Below, piece after piece: positions 1 through 9,381 of a DNA stretch of 64,000 nucleotides. How positions within the stretch are numbered: the stretch's first letter is position 1; every line of letters begins with the position of its first letter. Source of the DNA: Chitinophaga agrisoli (lineage in GTDB: Bacteria > Bacteroidota > Bacteroidia > Chitinophagales > Chitinophagaceae); the NCBI RefSeq assembly GCF_008386695.1, contig NZ_VUOC01000004.1:2854327-2918326 (forward strand), in the 5' to 3' direction. The position numbers and the translations under genes were made by a program. The notes under the pieces were generated by a model that did not search any database, had not been told where the DNA came from, and was given only the letters and a program-made list of their open reading frames with translations.

Positions 1-1189
1 CGCCTTTGTCAGAATTAGATGCAACAGCTACAGAGTTGTCAATGGTAAATCCTGTAACAAAGAAGCTTTTCGTATTATCAGGATGAGATACCCAGGGAGT
101 AGCCTGGCGGTTACCGTTGGCATCTATGGGACTGTTGAACTGAGGCAGGTTTAAACCCGCATCAAGGCGGGGGCCCCAGCTTTCATCCACGCCATCTGTT
201 ACACCACCACCTAAACCGTCTTTATAGGCAAAACCGATCTGCTGTGCCCATTCCTGGTAGGACTGGGGGTTCAGCGTGGTATCAGCGCCAATATCTTTCA
301 GCGCCAGCTGGCCTGTTTTGAACAGGTTGTAGTAGTATTCATCACCATAGCCACCCTGGCCATACTTGTTCTGGTACTTAGGCAGAATATACATCTTCTC
401 GAAAGAAGCGCCACCAGAGTAGGTTACGCCAATGCCATTGGTTTTGCCGGTATTCTTGCCATTTTTGGTGGTGATCAGGATCACACCGTTGGCAGCGCGG
501 TAACCGTACAACGCGGCAGCGTTAGCGCCTTTCAGTACAGAGATGGAGGCAATGTTGTTTGGATCCAGATCTCCAACACCGTTACCATAGTCCACAGAAC
601 CATTACCGGTTGCTGCTGTAGAGAAGTTGTTGATGGGCACACCGTCAATTACATACAACGGATCGTTGTTCTTGAAGGAGTTGTTACCCCTTAATACCAC
701 ACGGGTAGAAGCGCCTACTGCGCCACTGGCGCCAGTCACTTGCATACCGGATACTTTACCGGAAAGTGAGTTAAGGAAGTTCTGCTCATTGGACTTAGTC
801 AGCTGGTCGCCGCCTACTTCCTGTATGGCATAACCTAATGCCTTCTTTTCCCTCTTGATGCCCAAAGCAGTTACCACTACTTCCTGCAGGCTTTCATTGC
901 TTACCTGCAATGTAATATTCATAACCCCGGAGGCGCCCACCGTCACATCCTGTGTGGCGTAACCTACGCTTCTAACGGTTAATACTACATTGTCTCCGGA
1001 AACATTTAATTTGAAACTGCCGTCTTGTCCAGTGGCGGAGCCTGTGTTTGTCCCTTTAATTTGTACTGTTGCAAACGGTATAGGAGCGCCATCGCTTCCT
1101 GTTACCTTACCTGTAACCTGGCGCTGTTGGGCAAAGGCCAGCGTTACAATCACCATAAGCATGGTGAAAAAGAGTAACGTCTTTTTCAT
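1..1189 (-). CDS. SusC/RagA-family TonB-linked outer membrane receptor, N-terminal part
   Basis: This is the first 396 codons of a gene whose 3' end lies beyond base 1. The ATG at 1189-1187 opens a signal peptide (MKKTLLFFTMLMVIVTLAFA). A carboxypeptidase-regulatory-like beta-sandwich follows (residues about 22-110), then a TonB plug with the SusC hallmarks PLYVIDGVPI, SVLKGANAAALYG and GVILITTKNG. SusC proteins import oligosaccharides or peptides across the outer membrane, energised by TonB, together with a SusD lipoprotein that would normally lie just downstream, here outside the window. The full family length is about 1000 residues. The substrate cannot be inferred from this part. Confidence 0.95.
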   Translation of the reverse strand, partial: MKKTLLFFTMLMVIVTLAFAQQRQVTGKVTGSDGAPIPFATVQIKGTNTGSATGQDGSFKLNVSGDNVVLTVRSVGYATQDVTVGASGVMNITLQVSNESLQEVVVTALGIKREKKALGYAIQEVGGDQLTKSNEQNFLNSLSGKVSGMQVTGASGAVGASTRVVLRGNNSFKNNDPLYVIDGVPINNFSTAATGNGSVDYGNGVGDLDPNNIASISVLKGANAAALYGYRAANGVILITTKNGKNTGKTNGIGVTYSGGASFEKMYILPKYQNKYGQGGYGDEYYYNLFKTGQLALKDIGADTTLNPQSYQEWAQQIGFAYKDGLGGGVTDGVDESWGPRLDAGLNLPQFNSPIDANGNRQATPWVSHPDNTKSFFVTGFTIDNSVAVASNSDKG

Positions 1190-1384
1190 TTAGTAACGAT
1201 TTAGATTTTGGTTGACACGGCCCACAAGTTGAGAAAAATTTCGGTTCGACCCAAGAAAAAATTAACAATTGATTAAGAATATTTTAATTTCTAATTCATT
1301 TAGATGTTTAGAATCATTCAATTAAGCACTAAAAATTAACATTGCGTATTTTTTACATTTTAACAAACTAGACAAGTTTTTGTC
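1190..1384 (-). other. AT-rich leader of the SusC-type gene
   Basis: This 195-bp gap separates the SusC start from the stop of the next upstream gene. It is clearly more AT-rich than the flanking coding DNA, as is common for long SusC leaders. I see no convincing terminator hairpin or sigma/anti-sigma gene. The promoter of the SusC gene presumably lies here, but I could not fix a clear TAnnTTTG box. Confidence 0.4.
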
Positions 1385-3436
1385 TTAAAATAGATGTTGT
1401 AACTGCAATTGAACAGCAGTTTTTTGCCCGCCATCAACAGTATCCCACCCGCTTCCAACCGCCACTGCATTGGCATAAATGGCCTGGCTCCATCTCATCC
1501 CCAATACCAGCCGGCGGGTAATATTCCACCGCAGGTTTATGGCATACTGCCACCCCTCCCCGCTTAGCTGTGATACACTGTAATTACTTAACATACTGCT
1601 CTCTATCGCATACATCGTGGCGCCCGCCCCGCCTGCCCCAAACCAGGTAATACGGCCAGAGGCCCTTAGCGGCAACGACGTAAAACGGTATTGCAGCTCC
1701 TGGTAACATAACCATCCCTGTTGTTTAGCAAACGCCTTACTGTAATAAGTCCACTCCAGGCGGCTGCGCAGCTGCAATTGTGCGCTGAGCGGCAAACTCA
1801 CCTGGCAGCGCCAGCTATTGGTAATTACCCGCACTGGCGCGGCTATATAACGGCTCCCGCCTGTCTCATTCTCCATACCCGCCTGGTGCCGGTAGCGGAT
1901 AAACGCTTCCGTGTGTTTATCCGGTGTATAGGTAAGCGCAGCTAATAGTTCATTCCCTGCAGAAGGTGCATTGGTACGGTATTTCAGCCAGGGAAAACAG
2001 AACAGATCAGCATACCCCTCACATCTTAGCTGTGGCGTTAAACGCAGGGTAATAGCCGTATACCAGCCGCTTTCATTCACCGGCCGGTAATTATTCCCAA
2101 AAGCATTACTATATAAGGATTGATAACGTTTATCATAATAACGGTATACCAGCGCCACATCTGCCGCCGGCGCTACACTGGTCAGTAAGCCATTCACCGT
2201 AGCAATATGGCCATGCGCATCCGTAGCCAGCTCGCCAAAAAAATGTACTTGTTTCCAGTTGCCGCTGTAATCAAAACTGGTATTGAACAGCTGCTTCCCT
2301 TCCGGCGCAAACAGATTGTAGGGTGCATCATTCTTTAGTATAGGTGTTGAAAAATGATGTTGTATCACGTTAACCCCCATACGCCAGTTGCCATTATCAT
2401 AAACGGCATTACCGCCTGCGGAAAGCTGTTGCACCGCACCGCGTTTGGCCGCTTCTACAGCGGTACGGTGATAACCATTAGTAACAAAAGAACTGATATA
2501 AGGCGCAGCCTCCAGCGTGTCCAATTCACCCGTATTCCCATCCAGCCGGCGCAATGATACAAAACCTGTCGCCTGCCAATGGCCCTGCTGTAGCGTAACA
2601 CCCGCACCCCGGAAAAAATAATGCTCCCCGCTGGATACATACGGGCGCAACACCTCCCCTTCCCGCTTTACCTGCATCACGATCGCGCTTTTACCAAATG
2701 CCAGCGAGTGCCATTGCAACAGCCCCTGTCCCATATTCACAGTAAAATCACCTAAGGCCAGCGCTTTGATGTTTTTATAATTACGGATGAATAAATGCAT
2801 GCTATAAAAATCAAAGCCCTGTTGCTGCGCCCCCTTGAAGAACTGTTCCCCGGCGTCTTTTTCCATCGTAATACCCCAACTGGCATATCGCGGAAAATTG
2901 TAACGGTAACGCACCAACAATTGATCCGGAGTGCCGGCATAATGAGGTGGTACAGTATCCGCGCGTTTATAACCACGGGCGGTTTCCAGTTGCCGGCCAT
3001 ATCGCAGCAATAAACTATGCTGTCCTTTACGCAGATAATCCCGGAAACTATACTGCGGCGCCAAACCATCACCGGTAGAAACATATGGCAATAACCGCCG
3101 TATCAACGCCTCATCAAAACCAGGCACAGCTTGCAGCTCATAGATGCTGACAAATGCACCCAGTAAACGGCGGTAGCTAAGCAGGTTATTTACCTGCAGC
3201 GGCGTTAACATGCCCAATGACTGTAAAGTAGCCGCATCCGCGCTGTTCAGCGATACTTTATGCCGGGCATATGCCTGCAGCTGCTGCCAACGCGTATCAT
3301 CCTCCGGGTTGACGGTATTATGCTCCAGCTGTTCTTCCGCCGCTGCGGATAATATCTCTGCCGGCTGTTGCCCATAGCAGTAATTGCAGGAGCACAATAT
3401 CAGCGCCCCTGCTAAAACAATACAGATGCAATTCAT
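1385..3436 (-). CDS. Helix-hairpin-helix protein with a probable outer-membrane beta-barrel
   Basis: A 683-residue protein with a signal peptide. Residues about 50-125 contain two ComEA-like helix-hairpin-helix units (VSLNSADAATLQSLGMLT and IYELQAVPGFDEALIRRLLP). The remaining 550 residues are rich in aromatic, alternating-polarity strands and end in a hydrophobic/aromatic LQLQHLF, as outer-membrane barrels do. In DNA-uptake proteins the HhH module binds DNA non-specifically, but proteins of this layout in Bacteroidota are mostly uncharacterised, so a role in DNA handling is only a guess. The start overlaps the stop of the upstream barrel gene by 4 bp, so the two are translationally coupled. 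Confidence 0.75.
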   Translation of the reverse strand: MNCICIVLAGALILCSCNYCYGQQPAEILSAAAEEQLEHNTVNPEDDTRWQQLQAYARHKVSLNSADAATLQSLGMLTPLQVNNLLSYRRLLGAFVSIYELQAVPGFDEALIRRLLPYVSTGDGLAPQYSFRDYLRKGQHSLLLRYGRQLETARGYKRADTVPPHYAGTPDQLLVRYRYNFPRYASWGITMEKDAGEQFFKGAQQQGFDFYSMHLFIRNYKNIKALALGDFTVNMGQGLLQWHSLAFGKSAIVMQVKREGEVLRPYVSSGEHYFFRGAGVTLQQGHWQATGFVSLRRLDGNTGELDTLEAAPYISSFVTNGYHRTAVEAAKRGAVQQLSAGGNAVYDNGNWRMGVNVIQHHFSTPILKNDAPYNLFAPEGKQLFNTSFDYSGNWKQVHFFGELATDAHGHIATVNGLLTSVAPAADVALVYRYYDKRYQSLYSNAFGNNYRPVNESGWYTAITLRLTPQLRCEGYADLFCFPWLKYRTNAPSAGNELLAALTYTPDKHTEAFIRYRHQAGMENETGGSRYIAAPVRVITNSWRCQVSLPLSAQLQLRSRLEWTYYSKAFAKQQGWLCYQELQYRFTSLPLRASGRITWFGAGGAGATMYAIESSMLSNYSVSQLSGEGWQYAINLRWNITRRLVLGMRWSQAIYANAVAVGSGWDTVDGGQKTAVQLQLQHLF

Positions 3437-4260
3437 GGCAGTTGATTTTTAGTCTTTACCTGCCATACAATTGCCGTAGCCGGAGAAATACCCAATTGCG
3501 GATGATAGCTGCCTGAAATGAATATACGCAAGGCCTGCCAGCTAAAGGAGATGCCGCCGCCACTCTGCTGCGGGTCCGTAGCAATGCCCAGCTGAAATGA
3601 TAACTGCGGCATTACCCGGTACGCGCACATCAGCCGGGTAGTAAGGCCGCGATCACTTTCCCGTATCAGGGAGGCGCTTAACAGGAAGTCCGGAGACACT
3701 TCATATCCCGCGCCTGCACTGTATACCACCGGTATCGCCTCTTGTGCGTCTTTATATAGCTGTTGCCCTGCCGGATTAAAAGCATGTATACCGGCATGCA
3801 GCTGCGGCGTAATATGCAGTAAACATCCCGCTTCAAAACTAACCGTCGCAGCACGCCCATACTGCTGCATAGACATAGCCAGGTAATCCGCCTGCACGCC
3901 TATACTTACTTTACTGCCCAGCGTTCTGCCATAAGCAAAACCCAGCTTCTGCTGTTGAAAAGCGCTGTAACCAAAATGCTGTACAGATAAACCAAACGTG
4001 CCGGATGCCGTAGGCAACGCCACAGCCGCCGTATACAGGTTCAGTGCCTGCAGCATAAAGCGCCGTTCCGTATACACGCCTGCGGTAAAATGATCAAGAT
4101 GGGCCAGGCCGGCCTGGTTATGCTGTGCGGTAAGCACATGCTGAAATTGCACGCTGTACGCGCCAACGGCCTGTTGCGGGCCTGCGGGTAACCAAACGGA
4201 TTGGGCATATAGCAACAACGTGCCCAAGGTGCAAACAACGGTACACATGAGGGTCCTCAT
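3433..4260 (-). CDS. PorV/PorQ-like outer membrane beta-barrel protein
   Basis: A 275-residue protein with a signal peptide (cleavage near LLYAQS). Short beta strands such as FGLSVQHFGYSAFQQQKLGFAYGR and a repeated GxxAxY pattern resemble the PorV/PorQ/UPF0164 group of outer-membrane barrels, some of which serve type IX secretion. The match is by overall look rather than a diagnostic motif. It is the first gene of a two-gene unit and its last codons overlap the start of the HhH-barrel gene (shared bases 3433-3436). The two products may act together in the outer membrane. Confidence 0.55.
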   Translation of the reverse strand: MRTLMCTVVCTLGTLLLYAQSVWLPAGPQQAVGAYSVQFQHVLTAQHNQAGLAHLDHFTAGVYTERRFMLQALNLYTAAVALPTASGTFGLSVQHFGYSAFQQQKLGFAYGRTLGSKVSIGVQADYLAMSMQQYGRAATVSFEAGCLLHITPQLHAGIHAFNPAGQQLYKDAQEAIPVVYSAGAGYEVSPDFLLSASLIRESDRGLTTRLMCAYRVMPQLSFQLGIATDPQQSGGGISFSWQALRIFISGSYHPQLGISPATAIVWQVKTKNQLP

Positions 4261-4380
4261 TTATAAAATGGTTGGTTGGTGACACTATTTTCTGAGGGAA
4301 CGTTGCAACAAAGAGTGGGGCGTATGTATTGATAAAACTAATGAGAACAATTCAGATAACTAATATACAGAGAAAACCGG

Positions 4381-5016
4381 TCAGAACAATCCATATAATT
4401 GCGAATCTATCCTGGAGATGATCTCACCAAGATCTTCCTCGCTATCAGGAAACTTGTTCTTATCAATATCTATTACCAGCAGGGGGCCTTCCTGGTACTT
4501 TTCAATCCAGTTGTTATAATATTCGTTTAATCGTTTCAGATAATCCAGCCGGATATTCTCTTCATACTCCCTGCCGCGTTTCTGTATCTGGGCTACCAGC
4601 GTAGGCACAGAAGCATGCAGGTAAATAAGCAGGTCCGGCGGCTTTACCATCGACTTCAGGGTCTCAAAGAAATTGAAGTAATTGTCAAAATCCCTTTTGG
4701 TCATAAGGCCCATCTCATACAGGTTAGGCGCAAAGATGTGCGCATCCTCGTAAATGGTACGGTCCTGTATAACAGTATCCTTGCCGTTCTGTATCTCCAG
4801 CAGCTGCTTTAAACGGCCGTGCAGGAAATATACCTGCAGGTTAAAGGACCAGCGGGGCATGTCTTCATAAAAATCGTTCAGGTAGGGATTATGCTCTACA
4901 TCTTCAAACTGGGGCGCCCATTTGTAATGCCTGGCCAGCAATTCCGTCAGGGTGGTCTTGCCGGCGCCTATGTTGCCCGCAATTGCAATGTGCTTGATCT
5001 TGTTTGGTTTTGCCAT
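4381..5016 (-). CDS. Deoxynucleoside kinase (dNK/dAK-dGK family)
   Basis: A 211-residue cytosolic kinase that phosphorylates deoxynucleosides for nucleotide salvage. The P-loop GNIGAGKTT is at residues 14-22. The family DR(S/T) motif appears as QDRTIYEDAHIFA, and the lid is arginine-rich (RGREYEENIRLDYLKRL). Length and motifs match bacterial deoxyadenosine/deoxyguanosine kinases; which base is preferred cannot be told from the sequence. It stands alone, with about 120 bp to the next gene and a tandem-repeat array upstream. Confidence 0.9.
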   Translation of the reverse strand: MAKPNKIKHIAIAGNIGAGKTTLTELLARHYKWAPQFEDVEHNPYLNDFYEDMPRWSFNLQVYFLHGRLKQLLEIQNGKDTVIQDRTIYEDAHIFAPNLYEMGLMTKRDFDNYFNFFETLKSMVKPPDLLIYLHASVPTLVAQIQKRGREYEENIRLDYLKRLNEYYNNWIEKYQEGPLLVIDIDKNKFPDSEEDLGEIISRIDSQLYGLF

Positions 5017-5175
5017 GCGTTAATTGTGGTAAGTCTTATAAGCTGTAAACTGCCGTAAATGCAATAGAAAATATAATTTACATAAAACTGGTTGATTTGC
5101 TAACAAATCACCACATAAATAAATGCTTTTTTATGTAAAATTATTGTGCTATCTACCGTTAGTGGGCACTGTACC

Positions 5176-5372
5176 ATTAGTAATCAGTAGTTATTCTGCT
5201 GATAGTAACCAGTAGTTATCTTGCCGATAGCAACCACTAGCTACCCTCCCAATAGTCACCAGTAGTTATCCTGTTGATAGTAACCAATAGTTACCTACCG
5301 ATAACAACCAATAGTTACCTACCAATAGCAACCAATGGTTACCTACTGATAGTAGCTGACGGTAACCCTACT
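5176..5372. repeat. Eight-copy degenerate 24-26-bp tandem array
   Basis: Successive units start at 5176, 5202, 5227, 5252, 5277, 5301, 5325 and 5349. The consensus is close to ATAGTAACCARTAGTTAYCT plus 4-5 variable bases. The later units are 24 bp and the earlier ones 25-26 bp. Several units contain a small hairpin; the clearest is GTAAC-CAATA-GTTAC at 5280-5294. The array fills the gap between the dNK start and trpS and runs into the trpS stop codon. It has no spacers, so it is not CRISPR. The rest of the 351-bp gap (5017-5175) holds nothing I recognise. Confidence 0.85.
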
Positions 5373-6378
5373 GGTAATAGTTGATCCCTATCAGGGCCCT
5401 TGCTGCTTGCAAAGTTTGTGCCGCACTTGCACGCGCTTTTTCTGCCCCATCCTTCAGGATACGACGGAGATATGGTACATCCTGCTGCAATGCCTGCGCC
5501 TTTTCACGGATAGGCGCTATAAAGGCCACCATATCTTCTGCCAGCTGCTTTTTCATATCACCGTAACGGATAGACTGATTTTCATACGCCAGTCTGAAAT
5601 TATCCACCGCATCAGGGGCAGATACTGATTGCATTAACAGGAAAAGGTTCGAAATGGTTTCAGGCATGGGGGCGCCTGGTTCTGCCGGCCCGCTATCAGT
5701 TTTTGCCTTCATTACCTTCTTCCGGATCAGCTCATCTGTATCATTGAGATACAGGGTGGCCATTTCATTTTCACTTTTACTCATTTTGCCGGTACCATCC
5801 AGGCTGGGGATCCTTACCAGGTTATCGCCAAAATTAAAGGCTATCGGCTCAGGGAATAGTTCTTCCCCGTAACGGGTATTAAAACGCTGCGCAAAATTAC
5901 GCGCCATCTCCAGGTGCTGCTCCTGATCTTTGCCCACCGGCACTTTTATAGCCCGGTGCACCAGAATATCAGCGCTCATCAGCACGGGGTAGGTAAGCAG
6001 CCCTGCGTTTACATTCTGGGGCTGTAAACGTACTTTATCTTTAAACGTAGGTACCTTCTCCAACTCGCCTTTATAGGCCAGCATGTTCAGCAACAGGTAC
6101 AATTCCGCAATTTCCGGCACATCGCTCTGCGCATATAATGCCACTTTTTCAGGGTCCAGGCCGGAGGCAATATTTTCTGCCAGCAGGCGGAACACATTGC
6201 CACGCAGGTCTTTAGGATCCGGATGGGTGGTCAGCGAATGCCAGTCTGCCACAAAAAAGTAGCAGTTATAGTCCTCCTGCATCCGGATATAATTACGGAT
6301 CGCGCCAAAATAATTCCCTAAATGTAAAAATCCTGTAGAGCGTATCCCGCTTACTACTATTTCTTTTCCTGTTGCCAT
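5368..6378 (-). CDS. trpS: Tryptophanyl-tRNA synthetase
   Basis: A class Ic aminoacyl-tRNA synthetase that charges tRNA-Trp in the cytosol. With the ATG at 6378 (MATGKEIVVSG) it is 336 residues, normal for bacterial TrpS. The HIGH-type motif is HLGNYFGA near residue 20, and GKMSKSEN near residue 200 is the KMSKS loop. An in-frame TTG four codons upstream is a less likely start. Its 3' end touches the 24-bp tandem array, whose motif continues into the last codons. Confidence 0.97.
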   Translation of the reverse strand: MATGKEIVVSGIRSTGFLHLGNYFGAIRNYIRMQEDYNCYFFVADWHSLTTHPDPKDLRGNVFRLLAENIASGLDPEKVALYAQSDVPEIAELYLLLNMLAYKGELEKVPTFKDKVRLQPQNVNAGLLTYPVLMSADILVHRAIKVPVGKDQEQHLEMARNFAQRFNTRYGEELFPEPIAFNFGDNLVRIPSLDGTGKMSKSENEMATLYLNDTDELIRKKVMKAKTDSGPAEPGAPMPETISNLFLLMQSVSAPDAVDNFRLAYENQSIRYGDMKKQLAEDMVAFIAPIREKAQALQQDVPYLRRILKDGAEKARASAAQTLQAARALIGINYYQ

Positions 6379-6475
6379 AACGGGGTGCAAGATAATAAAT
6401 CCCCATTTATCCCTAATTTTGAGGAGCTGTCATATTTATCATTAATATTTCAATATCTTTTCATTTAATTTGATC

Positions 6476-6766
6476 ATGGAAGTAAATGATGTTTTGGTAC
6501 AACAACTAGCAGACCTGGCAAGGCTGGAATTCAACGAGCAGGAAAGGGCTGGTATTCAGCATGACCTGCAGCGTATGATCACCTTTGTAGAAAAACTGAA
6601 TGAGCTGGATACCACACATGTTAAACCCCTGCTTTTCTTAACGGAGAATTACAACATGTTCCGGGAAGATAAGGTAGTGCCTTCCATCACCCGCGAAGAA
6701 GGGCTGCAGAACGCCCCTGCCGCCAGTGATCAGTACTTTAAAGTACCCAAAGTCATTAAAAAATAA
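6476..6766 (+). CDS. gatC: Asp-tRNA(Asn)/Glu-tRNA(Gln) amidotransferase subunit C
   Basis: A 96-residue GatC subunit, which stabilises the GatA-GatB amidotransferase that makes Gln-tRNA and Asn-tRNA. Family features are [13 protein letters not shown] near the start, [16 protein letters not shown] in the middle and a C-terminal YFKVPKVIK. The ATG at 6476 is preferred over the in-frame TTG six bases upstream. gatA and gatB are not in this window. The gene is followed after 8 bp by an ABC ATPase, so the two are probably cotranscribed. Confidence 0.93.
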   Translation: MEVNDVLVQQLADLARLEFNEQERAGIQHDLQRMITFVEKLNELDTTHVKPLLFLTENYNMFREDKVVPSITREEGLQNAPAASDQYFKVPKVIKK

Positions 6767-6774
6767 CCTGTACT

Positions 6775-7494
6775 ATGCGCCCGGAGTCCGTCATCCATTT
6801 GGAACATATCCGTAAAAGCTATTTTATCGGCCGTAATGAGCTGCCGGTGCTGAAAGGCATATCCCTGGATATTAATAAGAACGAATATGTAGCCCTCATG
6901 GGCCCTTCCGGCTCCGGTAAAAGCACCCTCATGAATATGCTGGGCTGCCTCGACTCTCCCACCAGCGGTAAATATATCCTCAGCGGACATGATGTAAGCA
7001 AAATGGAGGATAATGAGCTGGCCCGCGTGCGTAACCAGGAAATAGGCTTTGTATTCCAGCAGTTTAACCTCATGCCCCGCCTCTCCGCCCTGGAGAACGT
7101 AGCCGTACCCCTGATCTATGCAGGCATCAGCAAAAAAGAAAGGGAAGAGAGAGCCATGGAGGTGATCAAGAAAGTAGGCCTGGGCGACCGTTACAAACAT
7201 AAGCCCAATGAGCTGTCTGGTGGCCAGTGCCAGCGTGTGGCCATAGCCCGGGCATTGGTGAACACGCCCTCCCTGATCCTGGCAGACGAACCTACCGGTA
7301 ACCTGGATACCAAAACTTCCGTGGAGATCATGGAGATCTTTGGGCAGATCCACTCCTCCGGTAATACCGTAGTGCTGGTTACCCATGAAGAAGACATTGC
7401 CGATCATGCCCGCCGCATCGTACGCTTACGCGACGGCCTGATCGAAACCGATAAACTGAACGAGAAATACCTGCAGGCAGCGGCTTCCAAATAA
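6775..7494 (+). CDS. ABC transporter ATP-binding protein, MacB/LolD type
   Basis: A 239-residue nucleotide-binding subunit. It has Walker A (GPSGSGKST, about residues 43-51), a Q-loop in [19 protein letters not shown], the signature [15 protein letters not shown], Walker B/D-loop [13 protein letters not shown] and a switch His in VTHEED. These are typical of ATPases that drive MacB/LolC/FtsX-type permeases, which extrude or move substrates without translocating them through the membrane. No permease gene is adjacent, so its partner must be elsewhere. The signature carries Cys instead of the usual second Gln (GGQC). Confidence 0.9.
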   Translation: MRPESVIHLEHIRKSYFIGRNELPVLKGISLDINKNEYVALMGPSGSGKSTLMNMLGCLDSPTSGKYILSGHDVSKMEDNELARVRNQEIGFVFQQFNLMPRLSALENVAVPLIYAGISKKEREERAMEVIKKVGLGDRYKHKPNELSGGQCQRVAIARALVNTPSLILADEPTGNLDTKTSVEIMEIFGQIHSSGNTVVLVTHEEDIADHARRIVRLRDGLIETDKLNEKYLQAAASK

Positions 7495-7517
7495 CGCTGG
7501 CCGCCAATCCTTCTAAA

Positions 7518-8120
7518 ATGGCATCCAAGATCTACACCAAAACAGGCGATAAGGGCAAGACCTCCCTTATTGGCGGCACCAAGGTTCCTAAAAGTCACAT
7601 CCGTATAGATACATATGGCACTATAGATGAGCTCAACTCCTATATAGGCCTGGTAAATGACCATATTACCGCCAACGCCGGCAATATGACAGCTGCTAAT
7701 GCCGCTACTACCCCAGCCACTACCAACGCGCTTTTAAAGGAAATACAGGACCGCCTCTTCACCATAGGCGCCGCCCTGGCCTGCGATCCCGAAAAGGAAA
7801 CCAAAATGAGCATACCGGACCTTAAACCGGAAGACGTGCTGCTGCTGGAAAAAAGCATGGACCAGCTAAACGAAGAGTTACCGGAAATGAAAGCTTTTGT
7901 ACTGCCAGGCGGCCATATAGCTGTATCTACCTGCCATGTGGCGCGCTGTGTATGCCGCCGCGTAGAACGCCTCTGTGTAGGCATGCAGGAGCTGGAACTG
8001 TTCATCGATCCCCTGATCCTGCAATACATCAATCGTTTGAGCGATTACCTGTTTGTACTGGCCCGCTGGATAGGCCACCGGCTGCAAGTGGAAGAAGTGA
8101 AATGGCAACCCAGGGTGTAA
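7518..8120 (+). CDS. Cob(I)alamin adenosyltransferase, PduO/MMAB type
   Basis: A 200-residue enzyme that transfers the adenosyl group from ATP to cob(I)alamin to make coenzyme B12. The N-terminal ATP-binding motif YTKTGDKGKTSLIGG is diagnostic. The conserved YGTIDELNSYIG and the C-terminal CRRVERLC and INRLSDYLFVLAR segments support the family. The stretch of Ala/Thr/Asn at about residues 52-75 is a low-complexity loop. It starts 23 bp after the ABC ATPase and may be the third gene of the gatC transcript. No B12 biosynthesis genes are nearby. Confidence 0.93.
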   Translation: MASKIYTKTGDKGKTSLIGGTKVPKSHIRIDTYGTIDELNSYIGLVNDHITANAGNMTAANAATTPATTNALLKEIQDRLFTIGAALACDPEKETKMSIPDLKPEDVLLLEKSMDQLNEELPEMKAFVLPGGHIAVSTCHVARCVCRRVERLCVGMQELELFIDPLILQYINRLSDYLFVLARWIGHRLQVEEVKWQPRV

Positions 8121-8278
8121 AGGGGGCTATACCGGCAGGAAATTGCTGTACCATGCCCGCACCCCATATATACTGCAATGAAGCTGCAAATAGCTTGTAA
8201 AACGTTCTCCATTGGATATCGCAGTGTCCCAACGAAGACATAAATCCTTATCACTTATTTATAGACCGCCAATCATCC

Positions 8279-8932
8279 TCAATTAATGATCTTCCCGTCT
8301 TTCATCACTAATTGTCTATCGCTCAACGGCGCCAATTCCTCATTATGCGTCACAATAATAAAAGTCTGCTTGAACTGATCCCGTAACTCCAGGAAAAGCT
8401 GGTGCAATTCCCTTGCGTTCTTAGAATCCAGGTTACCCGTAGGCTCATCTGCCATCACAATGGCGGGGCTATTGATCAGGGCCCTGGCTACGGCTACCCG
8501 TTGCTGTTCGCCACCGGAAAGCTCATTAGGCTTATGATCTACACGGCTTTCCAGCCCCAGGGTGGATAACAGGAAACGGGCCCTTTCCCTTACTTCTTTT
8601 TTAGGTGTTCCCGCAATAAAACCAGGGATACAAACATTTTCCAGGGCGGAAAACTCCGGCAACAAGTGATGGAACTGGAAAATAAAGCCAATATTCTTAT
8701 TACGGAAATCCGCCAGGGCATTGCCTCTGAGGGTGGTCAGGTTTACATCCTCCAGCCACACCTCCCCCGAAGAGGGGATATCCAGGGTACCCAGCAAATG
8801 CAGCAAAGTGCTTTTACCCGCCCCGGAGGAGCCAACGATGGTAACAATTTCTCCCCTACCCACTGTAACGTCTACCCCTTTCAACACCTGTAAGTTGGAA
8901 TAATTTTTGGTAAGATTGCGAGCAACTAACAT
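8279..8932 (-). CDS. Lipoprotein-releasing ABC transporter ATPase, LolD type
   Basis: A 217-residue ATPase with Walker A (GSSGAGKST near residue 36), Q-loop [18 protein letters not shown], signature [15 protein letters not shown], Walker [14 protein letters not shown] and switch VTHNEEL. The [11 protein letters not shown] stretch is close to LolD, which powers release of lipoproteins from the inner membrane with LolC/E permeases. No permease is adjacent. The start is the ATG at 8932 (MLVARNLTK); a TTG two codons earlier is unlikely. It converges with the cobalamin adenosyltransferase gene across a 158-bp gap with no clear terminator. Confidence 0.88.
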   Translation of the reverse strand: MLVARNLTKNYSNLQVLKGVDVTVGRGEIVTIVGSSGAGKSTLLHLLGTLDIPSSGEVWLEDVNLTTLRGNALADFRNKNIGFIFQFHHLLPEFSALENVCIPGFIAGTPKKEVRERARFLLSTLGLESRVDHKPNELSGGEQQRVAVARALINSPAIVMADEPTGNLDSKNARELHQLFLELRDQFKQTFIIVTHNEELAPLSDRQLVMKDGKIIN

Positions 8933-8970
8933 ACTCAAAGAAAAGTAATTAACCGTTAAAATAGTAATAG

Positions 8971-9000
8971 TTGTTTATTTCAAATTAAATAATACTTTTG
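8971..9000 (+). promoter_or_regulatory. Bacteroidota-type promoter of the DUF2795 gene
   Basis: TTG at 8971-8973 and TACTTTTG at 8993-9000 are separated by 19 bp, matching the Bacteroidota -33/-7 consensus (TTG, then TAnnTTTG). The box is 33 bp upstream of the ATG at 9034. Confidence 0.75.
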
Positions 9001-9033
9001 CGAAAATTTAAAGACAGTAAAAATTTTAATAAC

Positions 9034-9255
9034 ATGTACTGGACATTAGAATTAGCTTCATACCTGGAGGACGCTCCATGGCCAGCTACGAAAGACGAAC
9101 TAATAGACTATGCCATCCGTTCCGGTGCACCGATAGAAGTTATTGAGAATTTGCAGGAACTGGAGGACGAGGGTGAAATTTACGAAGGGATAGAGGATAT
9201 ATGGTCTGATTATCCGTCCCAAGACGACTTCTTCTTTAATGAGGACGAGTATTAG
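9034..9255 (+). CDS. DUF2795 domain protein
   Basis: A 73-residue acidic protein (MYWTLELASYLEDAPWPATK...). The helical PATKDELIDYAIRSGAPIEVIENLQEL segment matches the small DUF2795 family common in Bacteroidota, where no biochemical function is established. The ATG at 9034 fits the promoter upstream; an in-frame TTG at 8998 falls inside the -7 box and is rejected. The C-terminus is very acidic (DDFFFNEDEY). It is a single-gene unit with its own promoter and a strong terminator, which suggests independent and probably high expression. Confidence 0.85.
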   Translation: MYWTLELASYLEDAPWPATKDELIDYAIRSGAPIEVIENLQELEDEGEIYEGIEDIWSDYPSQDDFFFNEDEY

Positions 9256-9315
9256 ATAACGGAAATTATCCAGCTGTTAACCCTCTCGCATCCGCCCTCC
9301 TTTCAAAAAAAGAAT

Positions 9316-9359
9316 TAAGCCGCCCCGGCAATTTGAACGGGACGGCTTATTTTTTTATC
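9316..9359. terminator. Bidirectional rho-independent terminator
   Basis: TAAGCCGCCCCG pairs with CGGGACGGCTTA (one mismatch) around a short loop. It is followed on the plus strand by a T-run. On the minus strand it is followed by the complement of an A-rich stretch (AAAAAAAGAA at 9305-9314). It can therefore end both the DUF2795 gene and the convergent fabI. Confidence 0.85.
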
Positions 9360-9381
9360 CTTATTAGGAATATACTACTGC

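Noticed and set aside
5176-5372. CRISPR-like or origin iteron array
   Set aside because: The units are contiguous with no spacers, are degenerate, and no cas, dnaA or rep gene is near.
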